From contig JBEKYC010000036.1 in NCBI GenBank assembly GCA_049511415.1, positions 1 to 64,000 on the forward strand: DNA of 64,000 bases. Reading direction: 5' to 3'. Positions 54,400 to 63,800 of the stretch are shown one piece after another. The notes under the pieces are model-generated. The model saw only the letters and a list, made by a program, of their open reading frames with translations. It was not told the DNA's origin and did not search any database. Each line of letters begins with the position of its first letter. Position 1 is the stretch's first letter. Source of the stretch: Bog-159 sp049511415. GTDB taxonomy: Bacteria > Acidobacteriota > Terriglobia > Bryobacterales > Bryobacteraceae. Position numbers and translations under genes: made by a program.

Positions 54400-55140
54400 A
54401 TGAAAGCAGCGTTGTACGGGCGGATCGTCTTTGGCGCATCGGCGGTGCTGCTCGGCGTCATCGCACTGATGTGGCACGACTCCGACACCTGGCAAACCCT
54501 GCGTCAGATCTGGAGCCTGCCTTTTGGAACCATTATCGGCGGGTGTCTCATGCTCGCGCAAATTGCCGGTGGGATGGGGATGCAGTACACAAGGGCCGCG
54601 CGCTGGGCGTCGATAGTTCTCGGCATCGTCTATTTGCTTTTCTCCCTGGCCTGCATCCCCGGCATTATGGCCGCACCCGGCATCTATGAGCATTACGGAA
54701 GCTTCTTCGAACAGTTTTGCGCGCTCTGTGGCGCGATCGCCCTGTACGCCGCAACCGAGGCGAATGCGGCACGGGCGGTAGCCTTAGGCCGGGTGGCGCG
54801 CCTCGGACTCGGAGCCTGCGCGATTTCATTTACGCTGAGTCAGATACTCTATCTTCGTGTGACAGCTACATTGGTTCCAAAGTGGATTCCGCCCAATCAG
54901 ACTTTTTGGGCGATCCTCACGACCATCGCATTTGCACTCGCGGCGATTTCCATTCTCATCCATCGCCAGGCACGGCTTGCGATTCGCCTGATGACCCTCA
55001 TGCTGGCACTCTTTGGTGTGTTGGTTTGGGTCCCGCGCCTGATCGCCCACCCGGAAGCCCATCTGAACTGGTCCGAAATCGGCTTGACTTTCCTCATTAC
55101 GGGGGCCGTCTGGATGGTGGCTGATTTGCGGTCTCTCTGA
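54400..55140 (+). CDS. Multi-span membrane protein, uncharacterised
   Basis: 246 residues from ATG 54400, with about seven hydrophobic segments including IVFGASAVLLGVIALMWH, WASIVLGIVYLLFSLACIPG, FWAILTTIAFALAAISILIH and LTFLITGAVWMVADL. The overall four-plus-three TM layout and the start AALYGRIVFGASAVLLGV resemble DoxX-type uncharacterised membrane proteins, but the match is weak. It is divergent from the CPBP gene and convergent with the TonB receptor. Function unknown. Confidence 0.78.
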   Translation: MKAALYGRIVFGASAVLLGVIALMWHDSDTWQTLRQIWSLPFGTIIGGCLMLAQIAGGMGMQYTRAARWASIVLGIVYLLFSLACIPGIMAAPGIYEHYGSFFEQFCALCGAIALYAATEANAARAVALGRVARLGLGACAISFTLSQILYLRVTATLVPKWIPPNQTFWAILTTIAFALAAISILIHRQARLAIRLMTLMLALFGVLVWVPRLIAHPEAHLNWSEIGLTFLITGAVWMVADLRSL

Positions 55141-55215
55141 TTTAGGCGGTCCACGGTATGGCCGTCGCGCCCGATGGCAACTTCCTTGGTCGAGCGGACC
55201 GACATTTCGGGGCGT

Positions 55216-57993
55216 TCAATACTTGAGCCGCAGTTCGAACCAGGCTCTTCTCGGCGCGCCCGGGGAGAAGAACGTTACGCTCTGCGCAGGGGCGCTTCCG
55301 GCGTAGGGTCCAGTGGCGTAGACCGGGAACGGCAGCGACTGGATGGCGCCTTGGGCGCTGAGTGCCGTGTTCGAGAGCCACGCCGCGGTGTAGTATTCGC
55401 GGTCGAAGAGGTTATCGATCTGGACGGCCAGTTGCAAGTGCCGGGTCAGATCGTAGTGCGCGTGCAAATTGGTGACGGCATAGCCCGGCGAAACGCCGGG
55501 GCCCAGGTAATAGACGCCATCGGCGCTGTAGGCGTTGTTTTCGTTGCCGCGCGCGTAAGAGCTCGAGACAACCACTTCGTCGAGATCGAGCGCCAGCCGC
55601 GGAGTGATCTGTAAATCCGCGTAGGCTTTCCCGCTTTGCTTGGGGATGAGCGGAATGCGATCTCCGGGCTGAACGGTGATGACTCCATCCAGTCCCGGAT
55701 ATCCCTGTAAAGCGAAGCTGTTGGTGTCGTTCGCCGAGCCATCCAGCGTTTCGGTGCTCTGGTAGGTAGCCGACAGAAAAGTCCAGTCCAGACCCCAGGT
55801 GACGCGCCCGATGCGCCCATCCAGGTCGGCGTCAATGCCTTCGCGGAGTGTTTTGGCGAAGTTCTGGAAATAACCCGTGCCGGTCTGGGGAGCGGCGATG
55901 AAGAGGATGTCGTTGTGATTGGCAGCCCGGAACGCGCCAACATTCCAGCTCAGATTGTGGAAGAGCGAAAGCTCCGGCTTTCCGCGCAGGCCCACTTCCC
56001 AGGTGTTGGTGACCACCTGCTGGAGCGGCGGATCGGAGGACAACGAATTGGGGAGGCTGCAGGGGGCGCTGGGATCCGCACAGCCGAGTTCGATGGATGT
56101 CGGCGCGCGGCTTCCCTGGGAGAATCTGGCGTAGGCATTCACGGCACGGACAGGGCTCCAGGTAACTCCGATGGAGGGGTTGAATCGATGAAACACATAA
56201 TCGCCGGTCAGCGAACCAGGTCCTGCCGTAGGATTCAGCAGGTCCGTATTATCGACCGTGAACCGGTTGAAGCGCCCGGATACGGTGACGTTCACGGTCT
56301 TGGAGAGAGTGAGCGTGTCGGTGAGGTACAGGCTCCAGTTGGGCGTGCTGCCATGGAGGCCAACGGCCGTGTCGACGGGCGACCCATTCGCGCTGGTGGA
56401 ACCATCCTGCCAGGCCGGGACGCTGGTGAGAGTGTAATTGGGATTCACATAAGCGAAATCCGTGGTCTGCGTATAAGTAACGCTGCCGCGGTCCACGGTC
56501 GCTCCGGCGGCAAACTGGTTCCGCCCAATCTTAGGCGAGGTGATCCAGGTGATCTGCCCGGACAGCCCGTATTCGTGCTGCACTTCCTTGGAGTAAATGT
56601 TCACGCCGTCGCAGGTCTGGTCCGGATCGCCCAACACCAGCGCTTCCGCCAGGCAGGGCCACTTGGGAAACGGCGTGTTCGTGATGTTGGCGCCGCTGAC
56701 CGGAAAACCAGCATAACCCGCGGCGCTGAGCGTCGCCTGCTCCTGGGGGGTCGGCTGGTAGATCAACTGGCCTTGGGCGTCATCGTTGAAATTGGCGTCG
56801 ATGGCTTCCGTGCGGATGTTGCGATACCAGGCGTTGCCGGCGAACGTCAGATTGTCGTTGAAAGTATGCCGGGCGATGAAGTCGAATGAGGGCGAGCGGT
56901 TGGCGGTGCTGTCCGGAATGGAATAGACGCTGGAGTAATTGCTTTCGAGCAGACGATAGTCCTGCAGTCCGTTGCCGAGCAGTGTGTTATACGCATAAGA
57001 CATAGTGAGCGCGAAGTCAGTCTGGCTGGTGCGCCAGCCAAGCCGGCCGAAACCCTGGCGCACGTCGGAAGGCGAATCCGTGCGCCAGCCCGATTCGTGG
57101 AATCCGAGGCCCGAGAGAAACCAGTTGAACCCGGTGGCTTGGCCGCCGCCCCACTCGCCTTCCACATCCTTCCTTCCGCTGCTGCCGTACAATATGCTGC
57201 CGGTCACGCCGGGATTGGTAAGACCGCTCTTGGTGGTGATCGAGAGCGCTCCTCCCAGCGTATTCAGCCCGAACAACGGGTCCGATCCCGGCACCAGGGT
57301 GACCTCCGAGATCGCATCTCTTGGGATCAAATCCCAGCTCACAACATCGCCGAAAGGTTGGTTTTGGCGCACGCCATCCACATAGACCGAAATTCCCTCG
57401 GGGGTGCCCAGCAGCGGCGAGGCAGTGTAGCCGCGGAAGTTCACATCGGGCTGGAACGGGTTGCCCTGCATTTCATTGAAATACACACCGTTCAGGCGCC
57501 GGTTCATGAAGTCGGCCAAATCCAGCGCGCCACTGTTTTGGATGTCGTCCGAGGTGGCGGTCTGCACGGGGCCGGCGATCTGTTCGGGCGCGAGGTCCGT
57601 GCCGGCAAGCGGCGTGGTGGCGACCACATCTACCCTGACAGACTGACGGCCGAGAGCCATCGTGAGAGTGCGCAAAACCGGCGCCGCGGATCGCACTTCG
57701 ATCAGGGTTGATTGGGTGGCGAAGCCTGCCTGCGAAACTTCCAGGCGGTAGCGGCCAAAGGGCAAGTCACGAAACTTGTATATCCCATGGACGTCGGTGC
57801 GGAAGCTCCGCTCGACTGCGCCGGTCAGACTGCGAAGCGTTCCCGATGCTTCCATCGCGGCCCCCGAGGAATCTTTGACCTGGAGCTGGATTTCACCCAC
57901 CGGTGGCTGCGCTTGCAGCAGCGCAACCGTGGCTATCAGCGCCAGAACCAGGGAGACTGAGCCCTTCGTGAGAAGGGTTCCGCAAGAGTGCAT
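55216..57993 (-). CDS. TonB-dependent outer-membrane receptor with carboxypeptidase-regulatory domain
   Basis: A 925-residue outer-membrane protein. Signal peptide SVSLVLALIATVALLQAQ, then a carboxypeptidase-regulatory-like domain (residues 30-115, IQLQVKDSSGAAMEASGTLR), a plug (DLADFMNRRLNGVYFNEMQG, GISVYVDGVRQNQPFGD) and a ~22-strand barrel ending PRRAWFELRLKY with the terminal aromatic. It binds and imports a large nutrient using TonB energy; the ligand is unknown. Acidobacteria have many such genes of the Oar/SusC-like kind. It is divergent from the sigma/anti-sigma pair, so that pair may control it, as FecI/FecR-like pairs do. Confidence 0.93.
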   Translation of the reverse strand: MHSCGTLLTKGSVSLVLALIATVALLQAQPPVGEIQLQVKDSSGAAMEASGTLRSLTGAVERSFRTDVHGIYKFRDLPFGRYRLEVSQAGFATQSTLIEVRSAAPVLRTLTMALGRQSVRVDVVATTPLAGTDLAPEQIAGPVQTATSDDIQNSGALDLADFMNRRLNGVYFNEMQGNPFQPDVNFRGYTASPLLGTPEGISVYVDGVRQNQPFGDVVSWDLIPRDAISEVTLVPGSDPLFGLNTLGGALSITTKSGLTNPGVTGSILYGSSGRKDVEGEWGGGQATGFNWFLSGLGFHESGWRTDSPSDVRQGFGRLGWRTSQTDFALTMSYAYNTLLGNGLQDYRLLESNYSSVYSIPDSTANRSPSFDFIARHTFNDNLTFAGNAWYRNIRTEAIDANFNDDAQGQLIYQPTPQEQATLSAAGYAGFPVSGANITNTPFPKWPCLAEALVLGDPDQTCDGVNIYSKEVQHEYGLSGQITWITSPKIGRNQFAAGATVDRGSVTYTQTTDFAYVNPNYTLTSVPAWQDGSTSANGSPVDTAVGLHGSTPNWSLYLTDTLTLSKTVNVTVSGRFNRFTVDNTDLLNPTAGPGSLTGDYVFHRFNPSIGVTWSPVRAVNAYARFSQGSRAPTSIELGCADPSAPCSLPNSLSSDPPLQQVVTNTWEVGLRGKPELSLFHNLSWNVGAFRAANHNDILFIAAPQTGTGYFQNFAKTLREGIDADLDGRIGRVTWGLDWTFLSATYQSTETLDGSANDTNSFALQGYPGLDGVITVQPGDRIPLIPKQSGKAYADLQITPRLALDLDEVVVSSSYARGNENNAYSADGVYYLGPGVSPGYAVTNLHAHYDLTRHLQLAVQIDNLFDREYYTAAWLSNTALSAQGAIQSLPFPVYATGPYAGSAPAQSVTFFSPGAPRRAWFELRLKY

Positions 57994-58110
57994 ATAGCTA
58001 CATTCCCCGAGCGCGGCCTTTGTTCAGAGCTTTTTCGAAGCTATTCGGGCATCGCACAAAAAAACGTTGAACAAAAGGGCTTGGGGTGGAATATACAATA
58101 TGGATGTTGC

Positions 58111-58698
58111 ATGTCGTCTCGTTTGTCGGATTTGATCGTCTTGCCGATCGAAGCCAGTCCTGCGGCGGATGATCCGGGCAACCGCCGGGTCAAGCTGGAG
58201 CAGGAGGTCACGGCTCTCTTCGATCGATTCCGGGGTCCACTGCTTCGGTACCTTTGGAGTTGCGGCCTGACGCTCCCGGATGGCGAAGAGGTGCTGCAGG
58301 AGGTGTTCCTTTCCCTGTTCCGGCATTTAGATCGCGGCAGATCCCTCGACAACGTTCGCGGTTGGCTGTTCCGGGTGGCCCACAATCTGGCCTTGCGGCA
58401 GCGCCAACGCCGTCAGCGGGACACGGCGGCCAGCGCCGGGGCGGGAATCGGAGAGTCGGCGGTCGATCCGGCCCCCAGCCCCGAGGATCGTATGGCAACG
58501 AGCCAGACCCAGCGACGCCTGGTTTCAGTGGTGGAGGCGCTGCCGGAGCAGGATCGCTATTGTCTGTTTCTGCGGGCTGACGGACTGACTTATCGGGAGA
58601 TTGCCGAGATCCTGGGCATGTCTCTCGGCGCCGTATCTCTTTCTTTGGCCCGAAGTTTGGCCCGCATTGCACGTTCCGCCGAAAGCAGTGGTTTATGA
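58111..58698 (+). CDS. ECF-type RNA polymerase sigma factor
   Basis: A 195-residue sigma70-family factor. Region 2 reads FDRFRGPLLRYLWSCG, EEVLQEVFLSLFRHLDRG and NVRGWLFRVAHNLALRQRQR. Region 4 reads VVEALPEQDRYCLFLRADGL and TYREIAEILGMSLGAVSLSL, an HTH. ATG 58111 is chosen; an upstream open extension is not conserved-looking. Its stop overlaps the next gene as ATGA, typical of sigma/anti-sigma pairs. Released from the anti-sigma, it would direct transcription of its regulon, possibly including the divergent TonB receptor. Confidence 0.92.
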   Translation: MSSRLSDLIVLPIEASPAADDPGNRRVKLEQEVTALFDRFRGPLLRYLWSCGLTLPDGEEVLQEVFLSLFRHLDRGRSLDNVRGWLFRVAHNLALRQRQRRQRDTAASAGAGIGESAVDPAPSPEDRMATSQTQRRLVSVVEALPEQDRYCLFLRADGLTYREIAEILGMSLGAVSLSLARSLARIARSAESSGL

Positions 58699-59495
58699 AA
58701 CACGCGGATTCCCACCTTTCCGACCAGCAATTGCTCCTCGACGTGGATGGCGAACTCTCCCGGGGTGACGAGAAGAGTGTGCGGACGCATCTGGCGGCCT
58801 GCTGGCAATGCCGCGCACGGCTCGAGGAACTCCAGAATGCGATTAGCGACTTTGTGCGTGCGTATCAAGGGCAGGTGAATACGGAACTGCCTCCGGTTGC
58901 CGGTCCGCGCGCATTGCTGAAGGCCAGAATGGCACAGCTCGCCGCCAAAGAACCCGAGCGGCAGCCGAGATGGTTTTTGGTCTCCCGCACATTAGGGGCG
59001 GTGGCCATCTGCGCCATCCTGATTATCGGATTTTTCGTGGCCGGTCTCCGCTTAAGGCCTCAAGGCGCCGCCAGGCGGCAGGCTGCGGTGATTCTGGTTC
59101 CCGATTCCCGGCTCACACCCGGCGCGGCCCTGTTGGTAAGCGGGCCGGCGGTGTGCGCGCAGCCGGATACCAACAACAAGGCGGTCCCGATTTCGGTTCG
59201 GCAAAAGGTTTTTGAAGAATACGGAATTCGGGGCGCGGACCCGAGGGCTTACGAGGTCGATTACCTGGTTACGCCCGCGTTGGGCGGAGCGGACGATATT
59301 CACAACCTTTGGCCGCACTCATATTCGACGACAGTCTGGAATGCACGGGTAAAGGACGCGCTGGAGAACCGCCTGCGCGCCATGGTTTGCGACGGAAGTA
59401 TCGATTTGACGGAAGCGCAACGGGAGATTGCGGCCAACTGGATAGCCGCCTACAAGAAGTATTTCCATACGGACACGCCGATAGCCGAACCATGA
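58695..59495 (+). CDS. Membrane anti-sigma factor with degenerate HNH-like extracytoplasmic domain
   Basis: A 266-residue protein. Zinc-binding anti-sigma domain at residues 1-60 with the ZAS motif HLAACWQC (His32, Cys36, Cys39), one TM at about residues 96-118 (GAVAICAILIIGFFVAGL), and a C-terminal domain outside the membrane. Residues 195-262 (YEVDYLVTPALGGADDIHNL, then WPHSYSTTVWNARVKDALEN) align with HNH-type proteins that read YEIDHLxPLxLGGSNDIxNLWP, but the catalytic His is replaced by Tyr, so it is probably a sensor or binding module. ATGA overlap with the sigma gene. Confidence 0.88.
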   Translation: MKHADSHLSDQQLLLDVDGELSRGDEKSVRTHLAACWQCRARLEELQNAISDFVRAYQGQVNTELPPVAGPRALLKARMAQLAAKEPERQPRWFLVSRTLGAVAICAILIIGFFVAGLRLRPQGAARRQAAVILVPDSRLTPGAALLVSGPAVCAQPDTNNKAVPISVRQKVFEEYGIRGADPRAYEVDYLVTPALGGADDIHNLWPHSYSTTVWNARVKDALENRLRAMVCDGSIDLTEAQREIAANWIAAYKKYFHTDTPIAEP

Positions 59496-59521
59496 GTGTG
59501 GAGCCGGCGGGGGGCAGCTCT

Positions 59522-60871
59522 TCACCTGGCAACCGGCAAGGGCTGCACCTGCAAGCCTTCGCGCACCACATCGCCGGGGTTGGCGATAATGGTCTGGCCT
59601 TCGCGCAGCCCGCCGACCACCTCCAAATGATCGCCATAGTCCCGGCCCACTTCGATCTTCTGCAGATGGACTGTGTGCCCGTCGCGCACGACGGCAACTT
59701 CCGTGCCTTCTCCGCGTGCGATCAGGGCGTCGCTGGGAATCCGTAAGGGCGCATTGGAGCGTGCGCCCGTCAGAGCCACGCGGGCGTACATGCCCGGCAG
59801 CAGCGCGCCGCCGGGATTTGGCACACGAACTTCGACGAGTAATGTGCGGGTGGCCGGATCGAGCGCGCTCGCCGTGCGCGCCACCGTGCCCGCGAACTGG
59901 CGCCCCGGCAGGTTCGAAACGCTCAGCCGCGCCGGTTGGCCAACTCGCACTTCACTGGCATTCGCCTGCGGGACGTTCAAATAGGTGCGTAGCGTGTCGA
60001 TCTGCGCAATGCGGAAGAGCAGCGTATTGCCGGCGTTCACCAGCGCGCCCGCATCCACGTTGCGCTGCGTGATCACTCCCTCGAACGGCGCTTTCACCAG
60101 CCGGTAGCTCTGCACTTGATCGAGGCGCGCCAGGTTGGCCTCCGCGGCCGCCACGTTGCTGCGCTGCGCCGCCAGCGCTTTCTCCAGGGCTTTGGTGGCG
60201 GATGTCAGCGCGCGGTACTCGGATTGAGAGCGGTCGTTCTCCTGGCGGGAGACCACGCCCTTGGCCAACAGGGCGGACCAACGGTTAGCGGTGACCTTGG
60301 CGAGATCCTCGTCCGCCTGGCCCCGCTCATAATTTGCGGCAGCCTGTTCCACAGCCGCCTGCGACTGCTGCAGGTTGGCTTTAGCCTGACGGATCTGCTG
60401 ATCCATCTCGGGAGCATCGATTTCTGCGAGAGACTGGCCGGTCCGTACGCGATCGCCGATATCCACCATGCGGCGCTGCAAGTATCCATCGGCGCGCGCC
60501 AGGATGGGCGCCTCGGTGATCGCCTGAATGTTGCCGGGCAGTTCAATCACGCTCTGGCCGGAGGAACGGCCCACCTCGATCACTTCCACCCGCTGCAACG
60601 CCCGCTCCTGTTCGCGCGCCTCGCCAACTATGAGGTCGCGCCTCTTCCGTAGCGGCACATATCCGGAGACGAATGCCACCAGGATCAACACCACTACCGT
60701 CAGAAAAATCGCCCAAATGGTAATGGACGAGGGCCGCCACACCTTCGCCGGCAGCCCATCCGGAGCAACGCCATTACCGGCAGTTTTCAGTTCCTGGATC
60801 TGCCGTTTGAGATCTTCGTTCTCGCGCTGCAGATCGGACAGGCCGGGTTGATCGGATTCGATGCGCCTCAT
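59522..60871 (-). CDS. RND efflux periplasmic adaptor (HlyD/MFP family)
   Basis: A 449-residue membrane-fusion protein. One TM near residue 60 (ITIWAIFLTVVVLILVAFVSGY) anchors it, preceded by an N-terminal coiled-coil-like stretch (LSDLQRENEDLKRQIQELK) that is unusual for this family. The lipoyl/barrel-sandwich halves (APILARADGYLQRRMVDIGD and APFEGVITQRNVDAGALVN) enclose a long alpha-hairpin at about residues 155-245. The beta-barrel and MP domains follow. It bridges the RND pump to a TolC-like channel not in the window. It is first in the minus-strand reading after the pump, and the two genes overlap by 4 bp (ATGA), so they are coupled. Confidence 0.94.
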   Translation of the reverse strand: MRRIESDQPGLSDLQRENEDLKRQIQELKTAGNGVAPDGLPAKVWRPSSITIWAIFLTVVVLILVAFVSGYVPLRKRRDLIVGEAREQERALQRVEVIEVGRSSGQSVIELPGNIQAITEAPILARADGYLQRRMVDIGDRVRTGQSLAEIDAPEMDQQIRQAKANLQQSQAAVEQAAANYERGQADEDLAKVTANRWSALLAKGVVSRQENDRSQSEYRALTSATKALEKALAAQRSNVAAAEANLARLDQVQSYRLVKAPFEGVITQRNVDAGALVNAGNTLLFRIAQIDTLRTYLNVPQANASEVRVGQPARLSVSNLPGRQFAGTVARTASALDPATRTLLVEVRVPNPGGALLPGMYARVALTGARSNAPLRIPSDALIARGEGTEVAVVRDGHTVHLQKIEVGRDYGDHLEVVGGLREGQTIIANPGDVVREGLQVQPLPVAR

Positions 60872-63800
60872 GGCGTGTTCAGTTCTTCCAGTTTACGCTG
60901 ATGATCGACCGGCGGATTCGTCCGCAAATAGGAATAGATGATAGGGACCACGAACAGCGTCGTAACGGTGGCGAAGGTAAGCCCACCGATAACGGCCCGC
61001 CCCAACGGCGCATTCTGTTCGCCGCCTTCTCCCATGCCCAACGACATGGGAACCATGCCCAGGATCATGGCGGTGGCGGTCATCAGAACCGGCCGGATGC
61101 GCGCATAGCCGGCGGAGAGCATAGCATCGCGCGCCGAGAGCACTGTCTCGCGTTCGCCGTTGGCGAAGGTGACGATCAGAATGCTGTTGGCCGTCGCCAC
61201 GCCGATGCACATCATGGCGCCCATCAGCGAGGGCACGCTGAGCGAGGTGCCGGTAAGAAACAGCATCCACAGAATGCCGGCCGTGGCGCCCGGCAGCGCC
61301 ATGAGGATGATGAAGGGGTCCAGCCACGACTGAAAGTTGATGGTCATCAGTAGATACACCAGAACGACGGCGAACACCATCCCTAAGCCCAGGCGGAAGA
61401 ACGACGATTGCATGGTAGCCACCTGTCCGCGCAACGAGAATGACGTGCCGCGCGGCAGGCGTGGTTCCTCTTCGTGCATGATCTTGGTGACTTCCGCGCC
61501 CACGCCGCCCAGGTCGCGCCGGTCTACGTTGGCGAACACATCGAAGACCGGCCAGACATTGTAATGGTTGACGATGACGGGCATGTAGGACCGGTGCGCG
61601 GAAGCCAGGTTCGAGAGCAGTTGCGTATTGCCGGCAACCGCGCCGGGGTTTCCATAAGCCTGGGAAGAACCGCCCGGAGATGTGCCGACCGAAGCCGGCC
61701 CGGCCATGGACGCGCCCGCCATTGAGCCGGGCGTGGTGCTGTTGACAGCGTTCGTGCTCGGCGAGATGGGAGTGTGCAATAGAGCATCCATGGAGTCGAT
61801 ACGGTATTGCGGCGTCTGCACGCCCACGCCGTAGCTAACGCCATTGGTCCAGTTCATCCAGAAATTCGGCGCCACCGTGCCGTTGCCGCTGAGAGAGATC
61901 AGCATGCTGCTGGTGACGTCGCGTTGCGTGAGGCCCATTTGCGCGGCTTTGGCCCGATCCACATCCAGGCGGATCACCGGTTGATCGGCGACCTGGTGAA
62001 CATGCACATCCGCCGCGCCGGGGATGCGCGCGATGCGCTGCGCCAAATTCTGGGCGATGGCGTAGTTCGCCGCGGCGTTGCGCCCGACCACTTGCAGATC
62101 GATGGGCGCGGGCAGGCCGAAGTTGAGAATCTGGCTGGTTATGTTGGCCGGTTGGAAGAAAAAGGTCATATCCGGGAAGTGTTGATGCAAACGCTTGCGC
62201 AGCAGAACCTCGTAATCACGCGTGGGCGCGTGCTTTTCCTTGTTGAGCGAAATCAGGATTTCGCCATCGGCGCTGGAGATGGTGGGAATGTCGCCTTGGG
62301 CAATGGCGGGCCAACTGTTCGGAATTCCGATATTGTCGATCAGCATGTCGATCTCGCCGGGCGGAATCACCGCGCGGATTTCGCGCTCGAGATCGGAAAA
62401 ACGGACTTCGGTCTCCTCGATGCGCATGCCCGCCGGACCGCGCGCATGCAGCCGCATCTGGCCGGAATCGACAGCGGGGAAGAAATCCTCACCAACCAGC
62501 CAGCCCAAGCCCAGAGAGGCGGCGAAAAAAGTTCCGAATGCCAGCAGCGTGCGTCCGCGGTGGCGCAGGGACCAATCCAGCAGCCCGACGTAGCGGAAGC
62601 GGAGCGCCTCGAATGCATGATTGAAAAGATGGTGGCCGCGTTCAAACAGGCTGGTACGCCGGTTGCCGCCGGTGATCTCCGATTCCAGCAGGTAAGCCAT
62701 CATGGTAGGCACCAGCGTGCGCGAAAGAAGATAGGAAGCCAGCATGGCGAACACCACCGCCATCGCCAGTGGCGTAAACAGGTACCGCGCCGTTCCGGTG
62801 AGCAGTAGCACCGGCACAAATACGATACAAATCGAGATGGTGGCCACGAACGTCGGCACCGCGATTTGCGACGCGCCATCCAGCACCGCCCGAATGATCG
62901 GCTTCCGCATGGCGATATTGCGGTGGGTATTCTCAATCTCCACAGTGGCATCGTCCACCAGGATGCCCACCGCCAAAGCCAGTCCGCCCAGAGTCATCAC
63001 GTTGATGGTCTGTCCCAGCAGGCTGAGCAGGCACAACGAAGTGAGAATCGAGAGCGGGATGGAAATGCAGACGATCAGCGTGCTCCGCCAGCTTCCCAGA
63101 AACAGGAGGATCATCAGGCCGGTCAGACCCGCGGCGATCAATGCTTCGCGCAACACCCCCTGAATGGAGGCTCGCACGAAAACCGACTGGTCCGCGAGCG
63201 CGGTCACCTTCAACTCGGGTGGCACGTTGGCCAGGATGCGCGGCAACGCGGCCTTGACGGCGTTGACGATGGCCAGCGTGGACGCCTTCCCGTTGCGGGT
63301 TATGGTGATCAACACACCGCGCGATCCGTTGGTGCGCACGATGTTGTTTTGGACATTAAAGCCATCGTGCACCTGGGCGACGTCTTTGATATAGACCGTG
63401 GCGCCGTTCACGGTCTTGATGGGCAGATCGTTCAAATCGTTCAGTTCGATGGGGCTGCTATTCACCAGCACCTGGTACTCGGTATGGCCGAGCTTGGCGG
63501 TGCCGGCGGGAAGAATCAGGTTCTGCAGATTCAAGGCATTGGATATGTCGATGGGCGAGAGTTGTTTGGCGTACAGATCGTCCAGGTTCAGATCCACCAT
63601 GACGGCGCGCTGTTTTCCGCCGAACGGATAGGAGACCGAAGCGCCTTGCACAGTGCCCAGCGGCGTGCGAATGAAGTTGTTCCCGATATCGAAGATCTCC
63701 TGCTCGCGCAGGGTTTTGCTGGAAAGACCGAGTTGCAGGATCGGCACGCTCGAAGCGTCGTACTTCAGGATGTTGGCGGGAAACATCCCGGGCGGCATCT

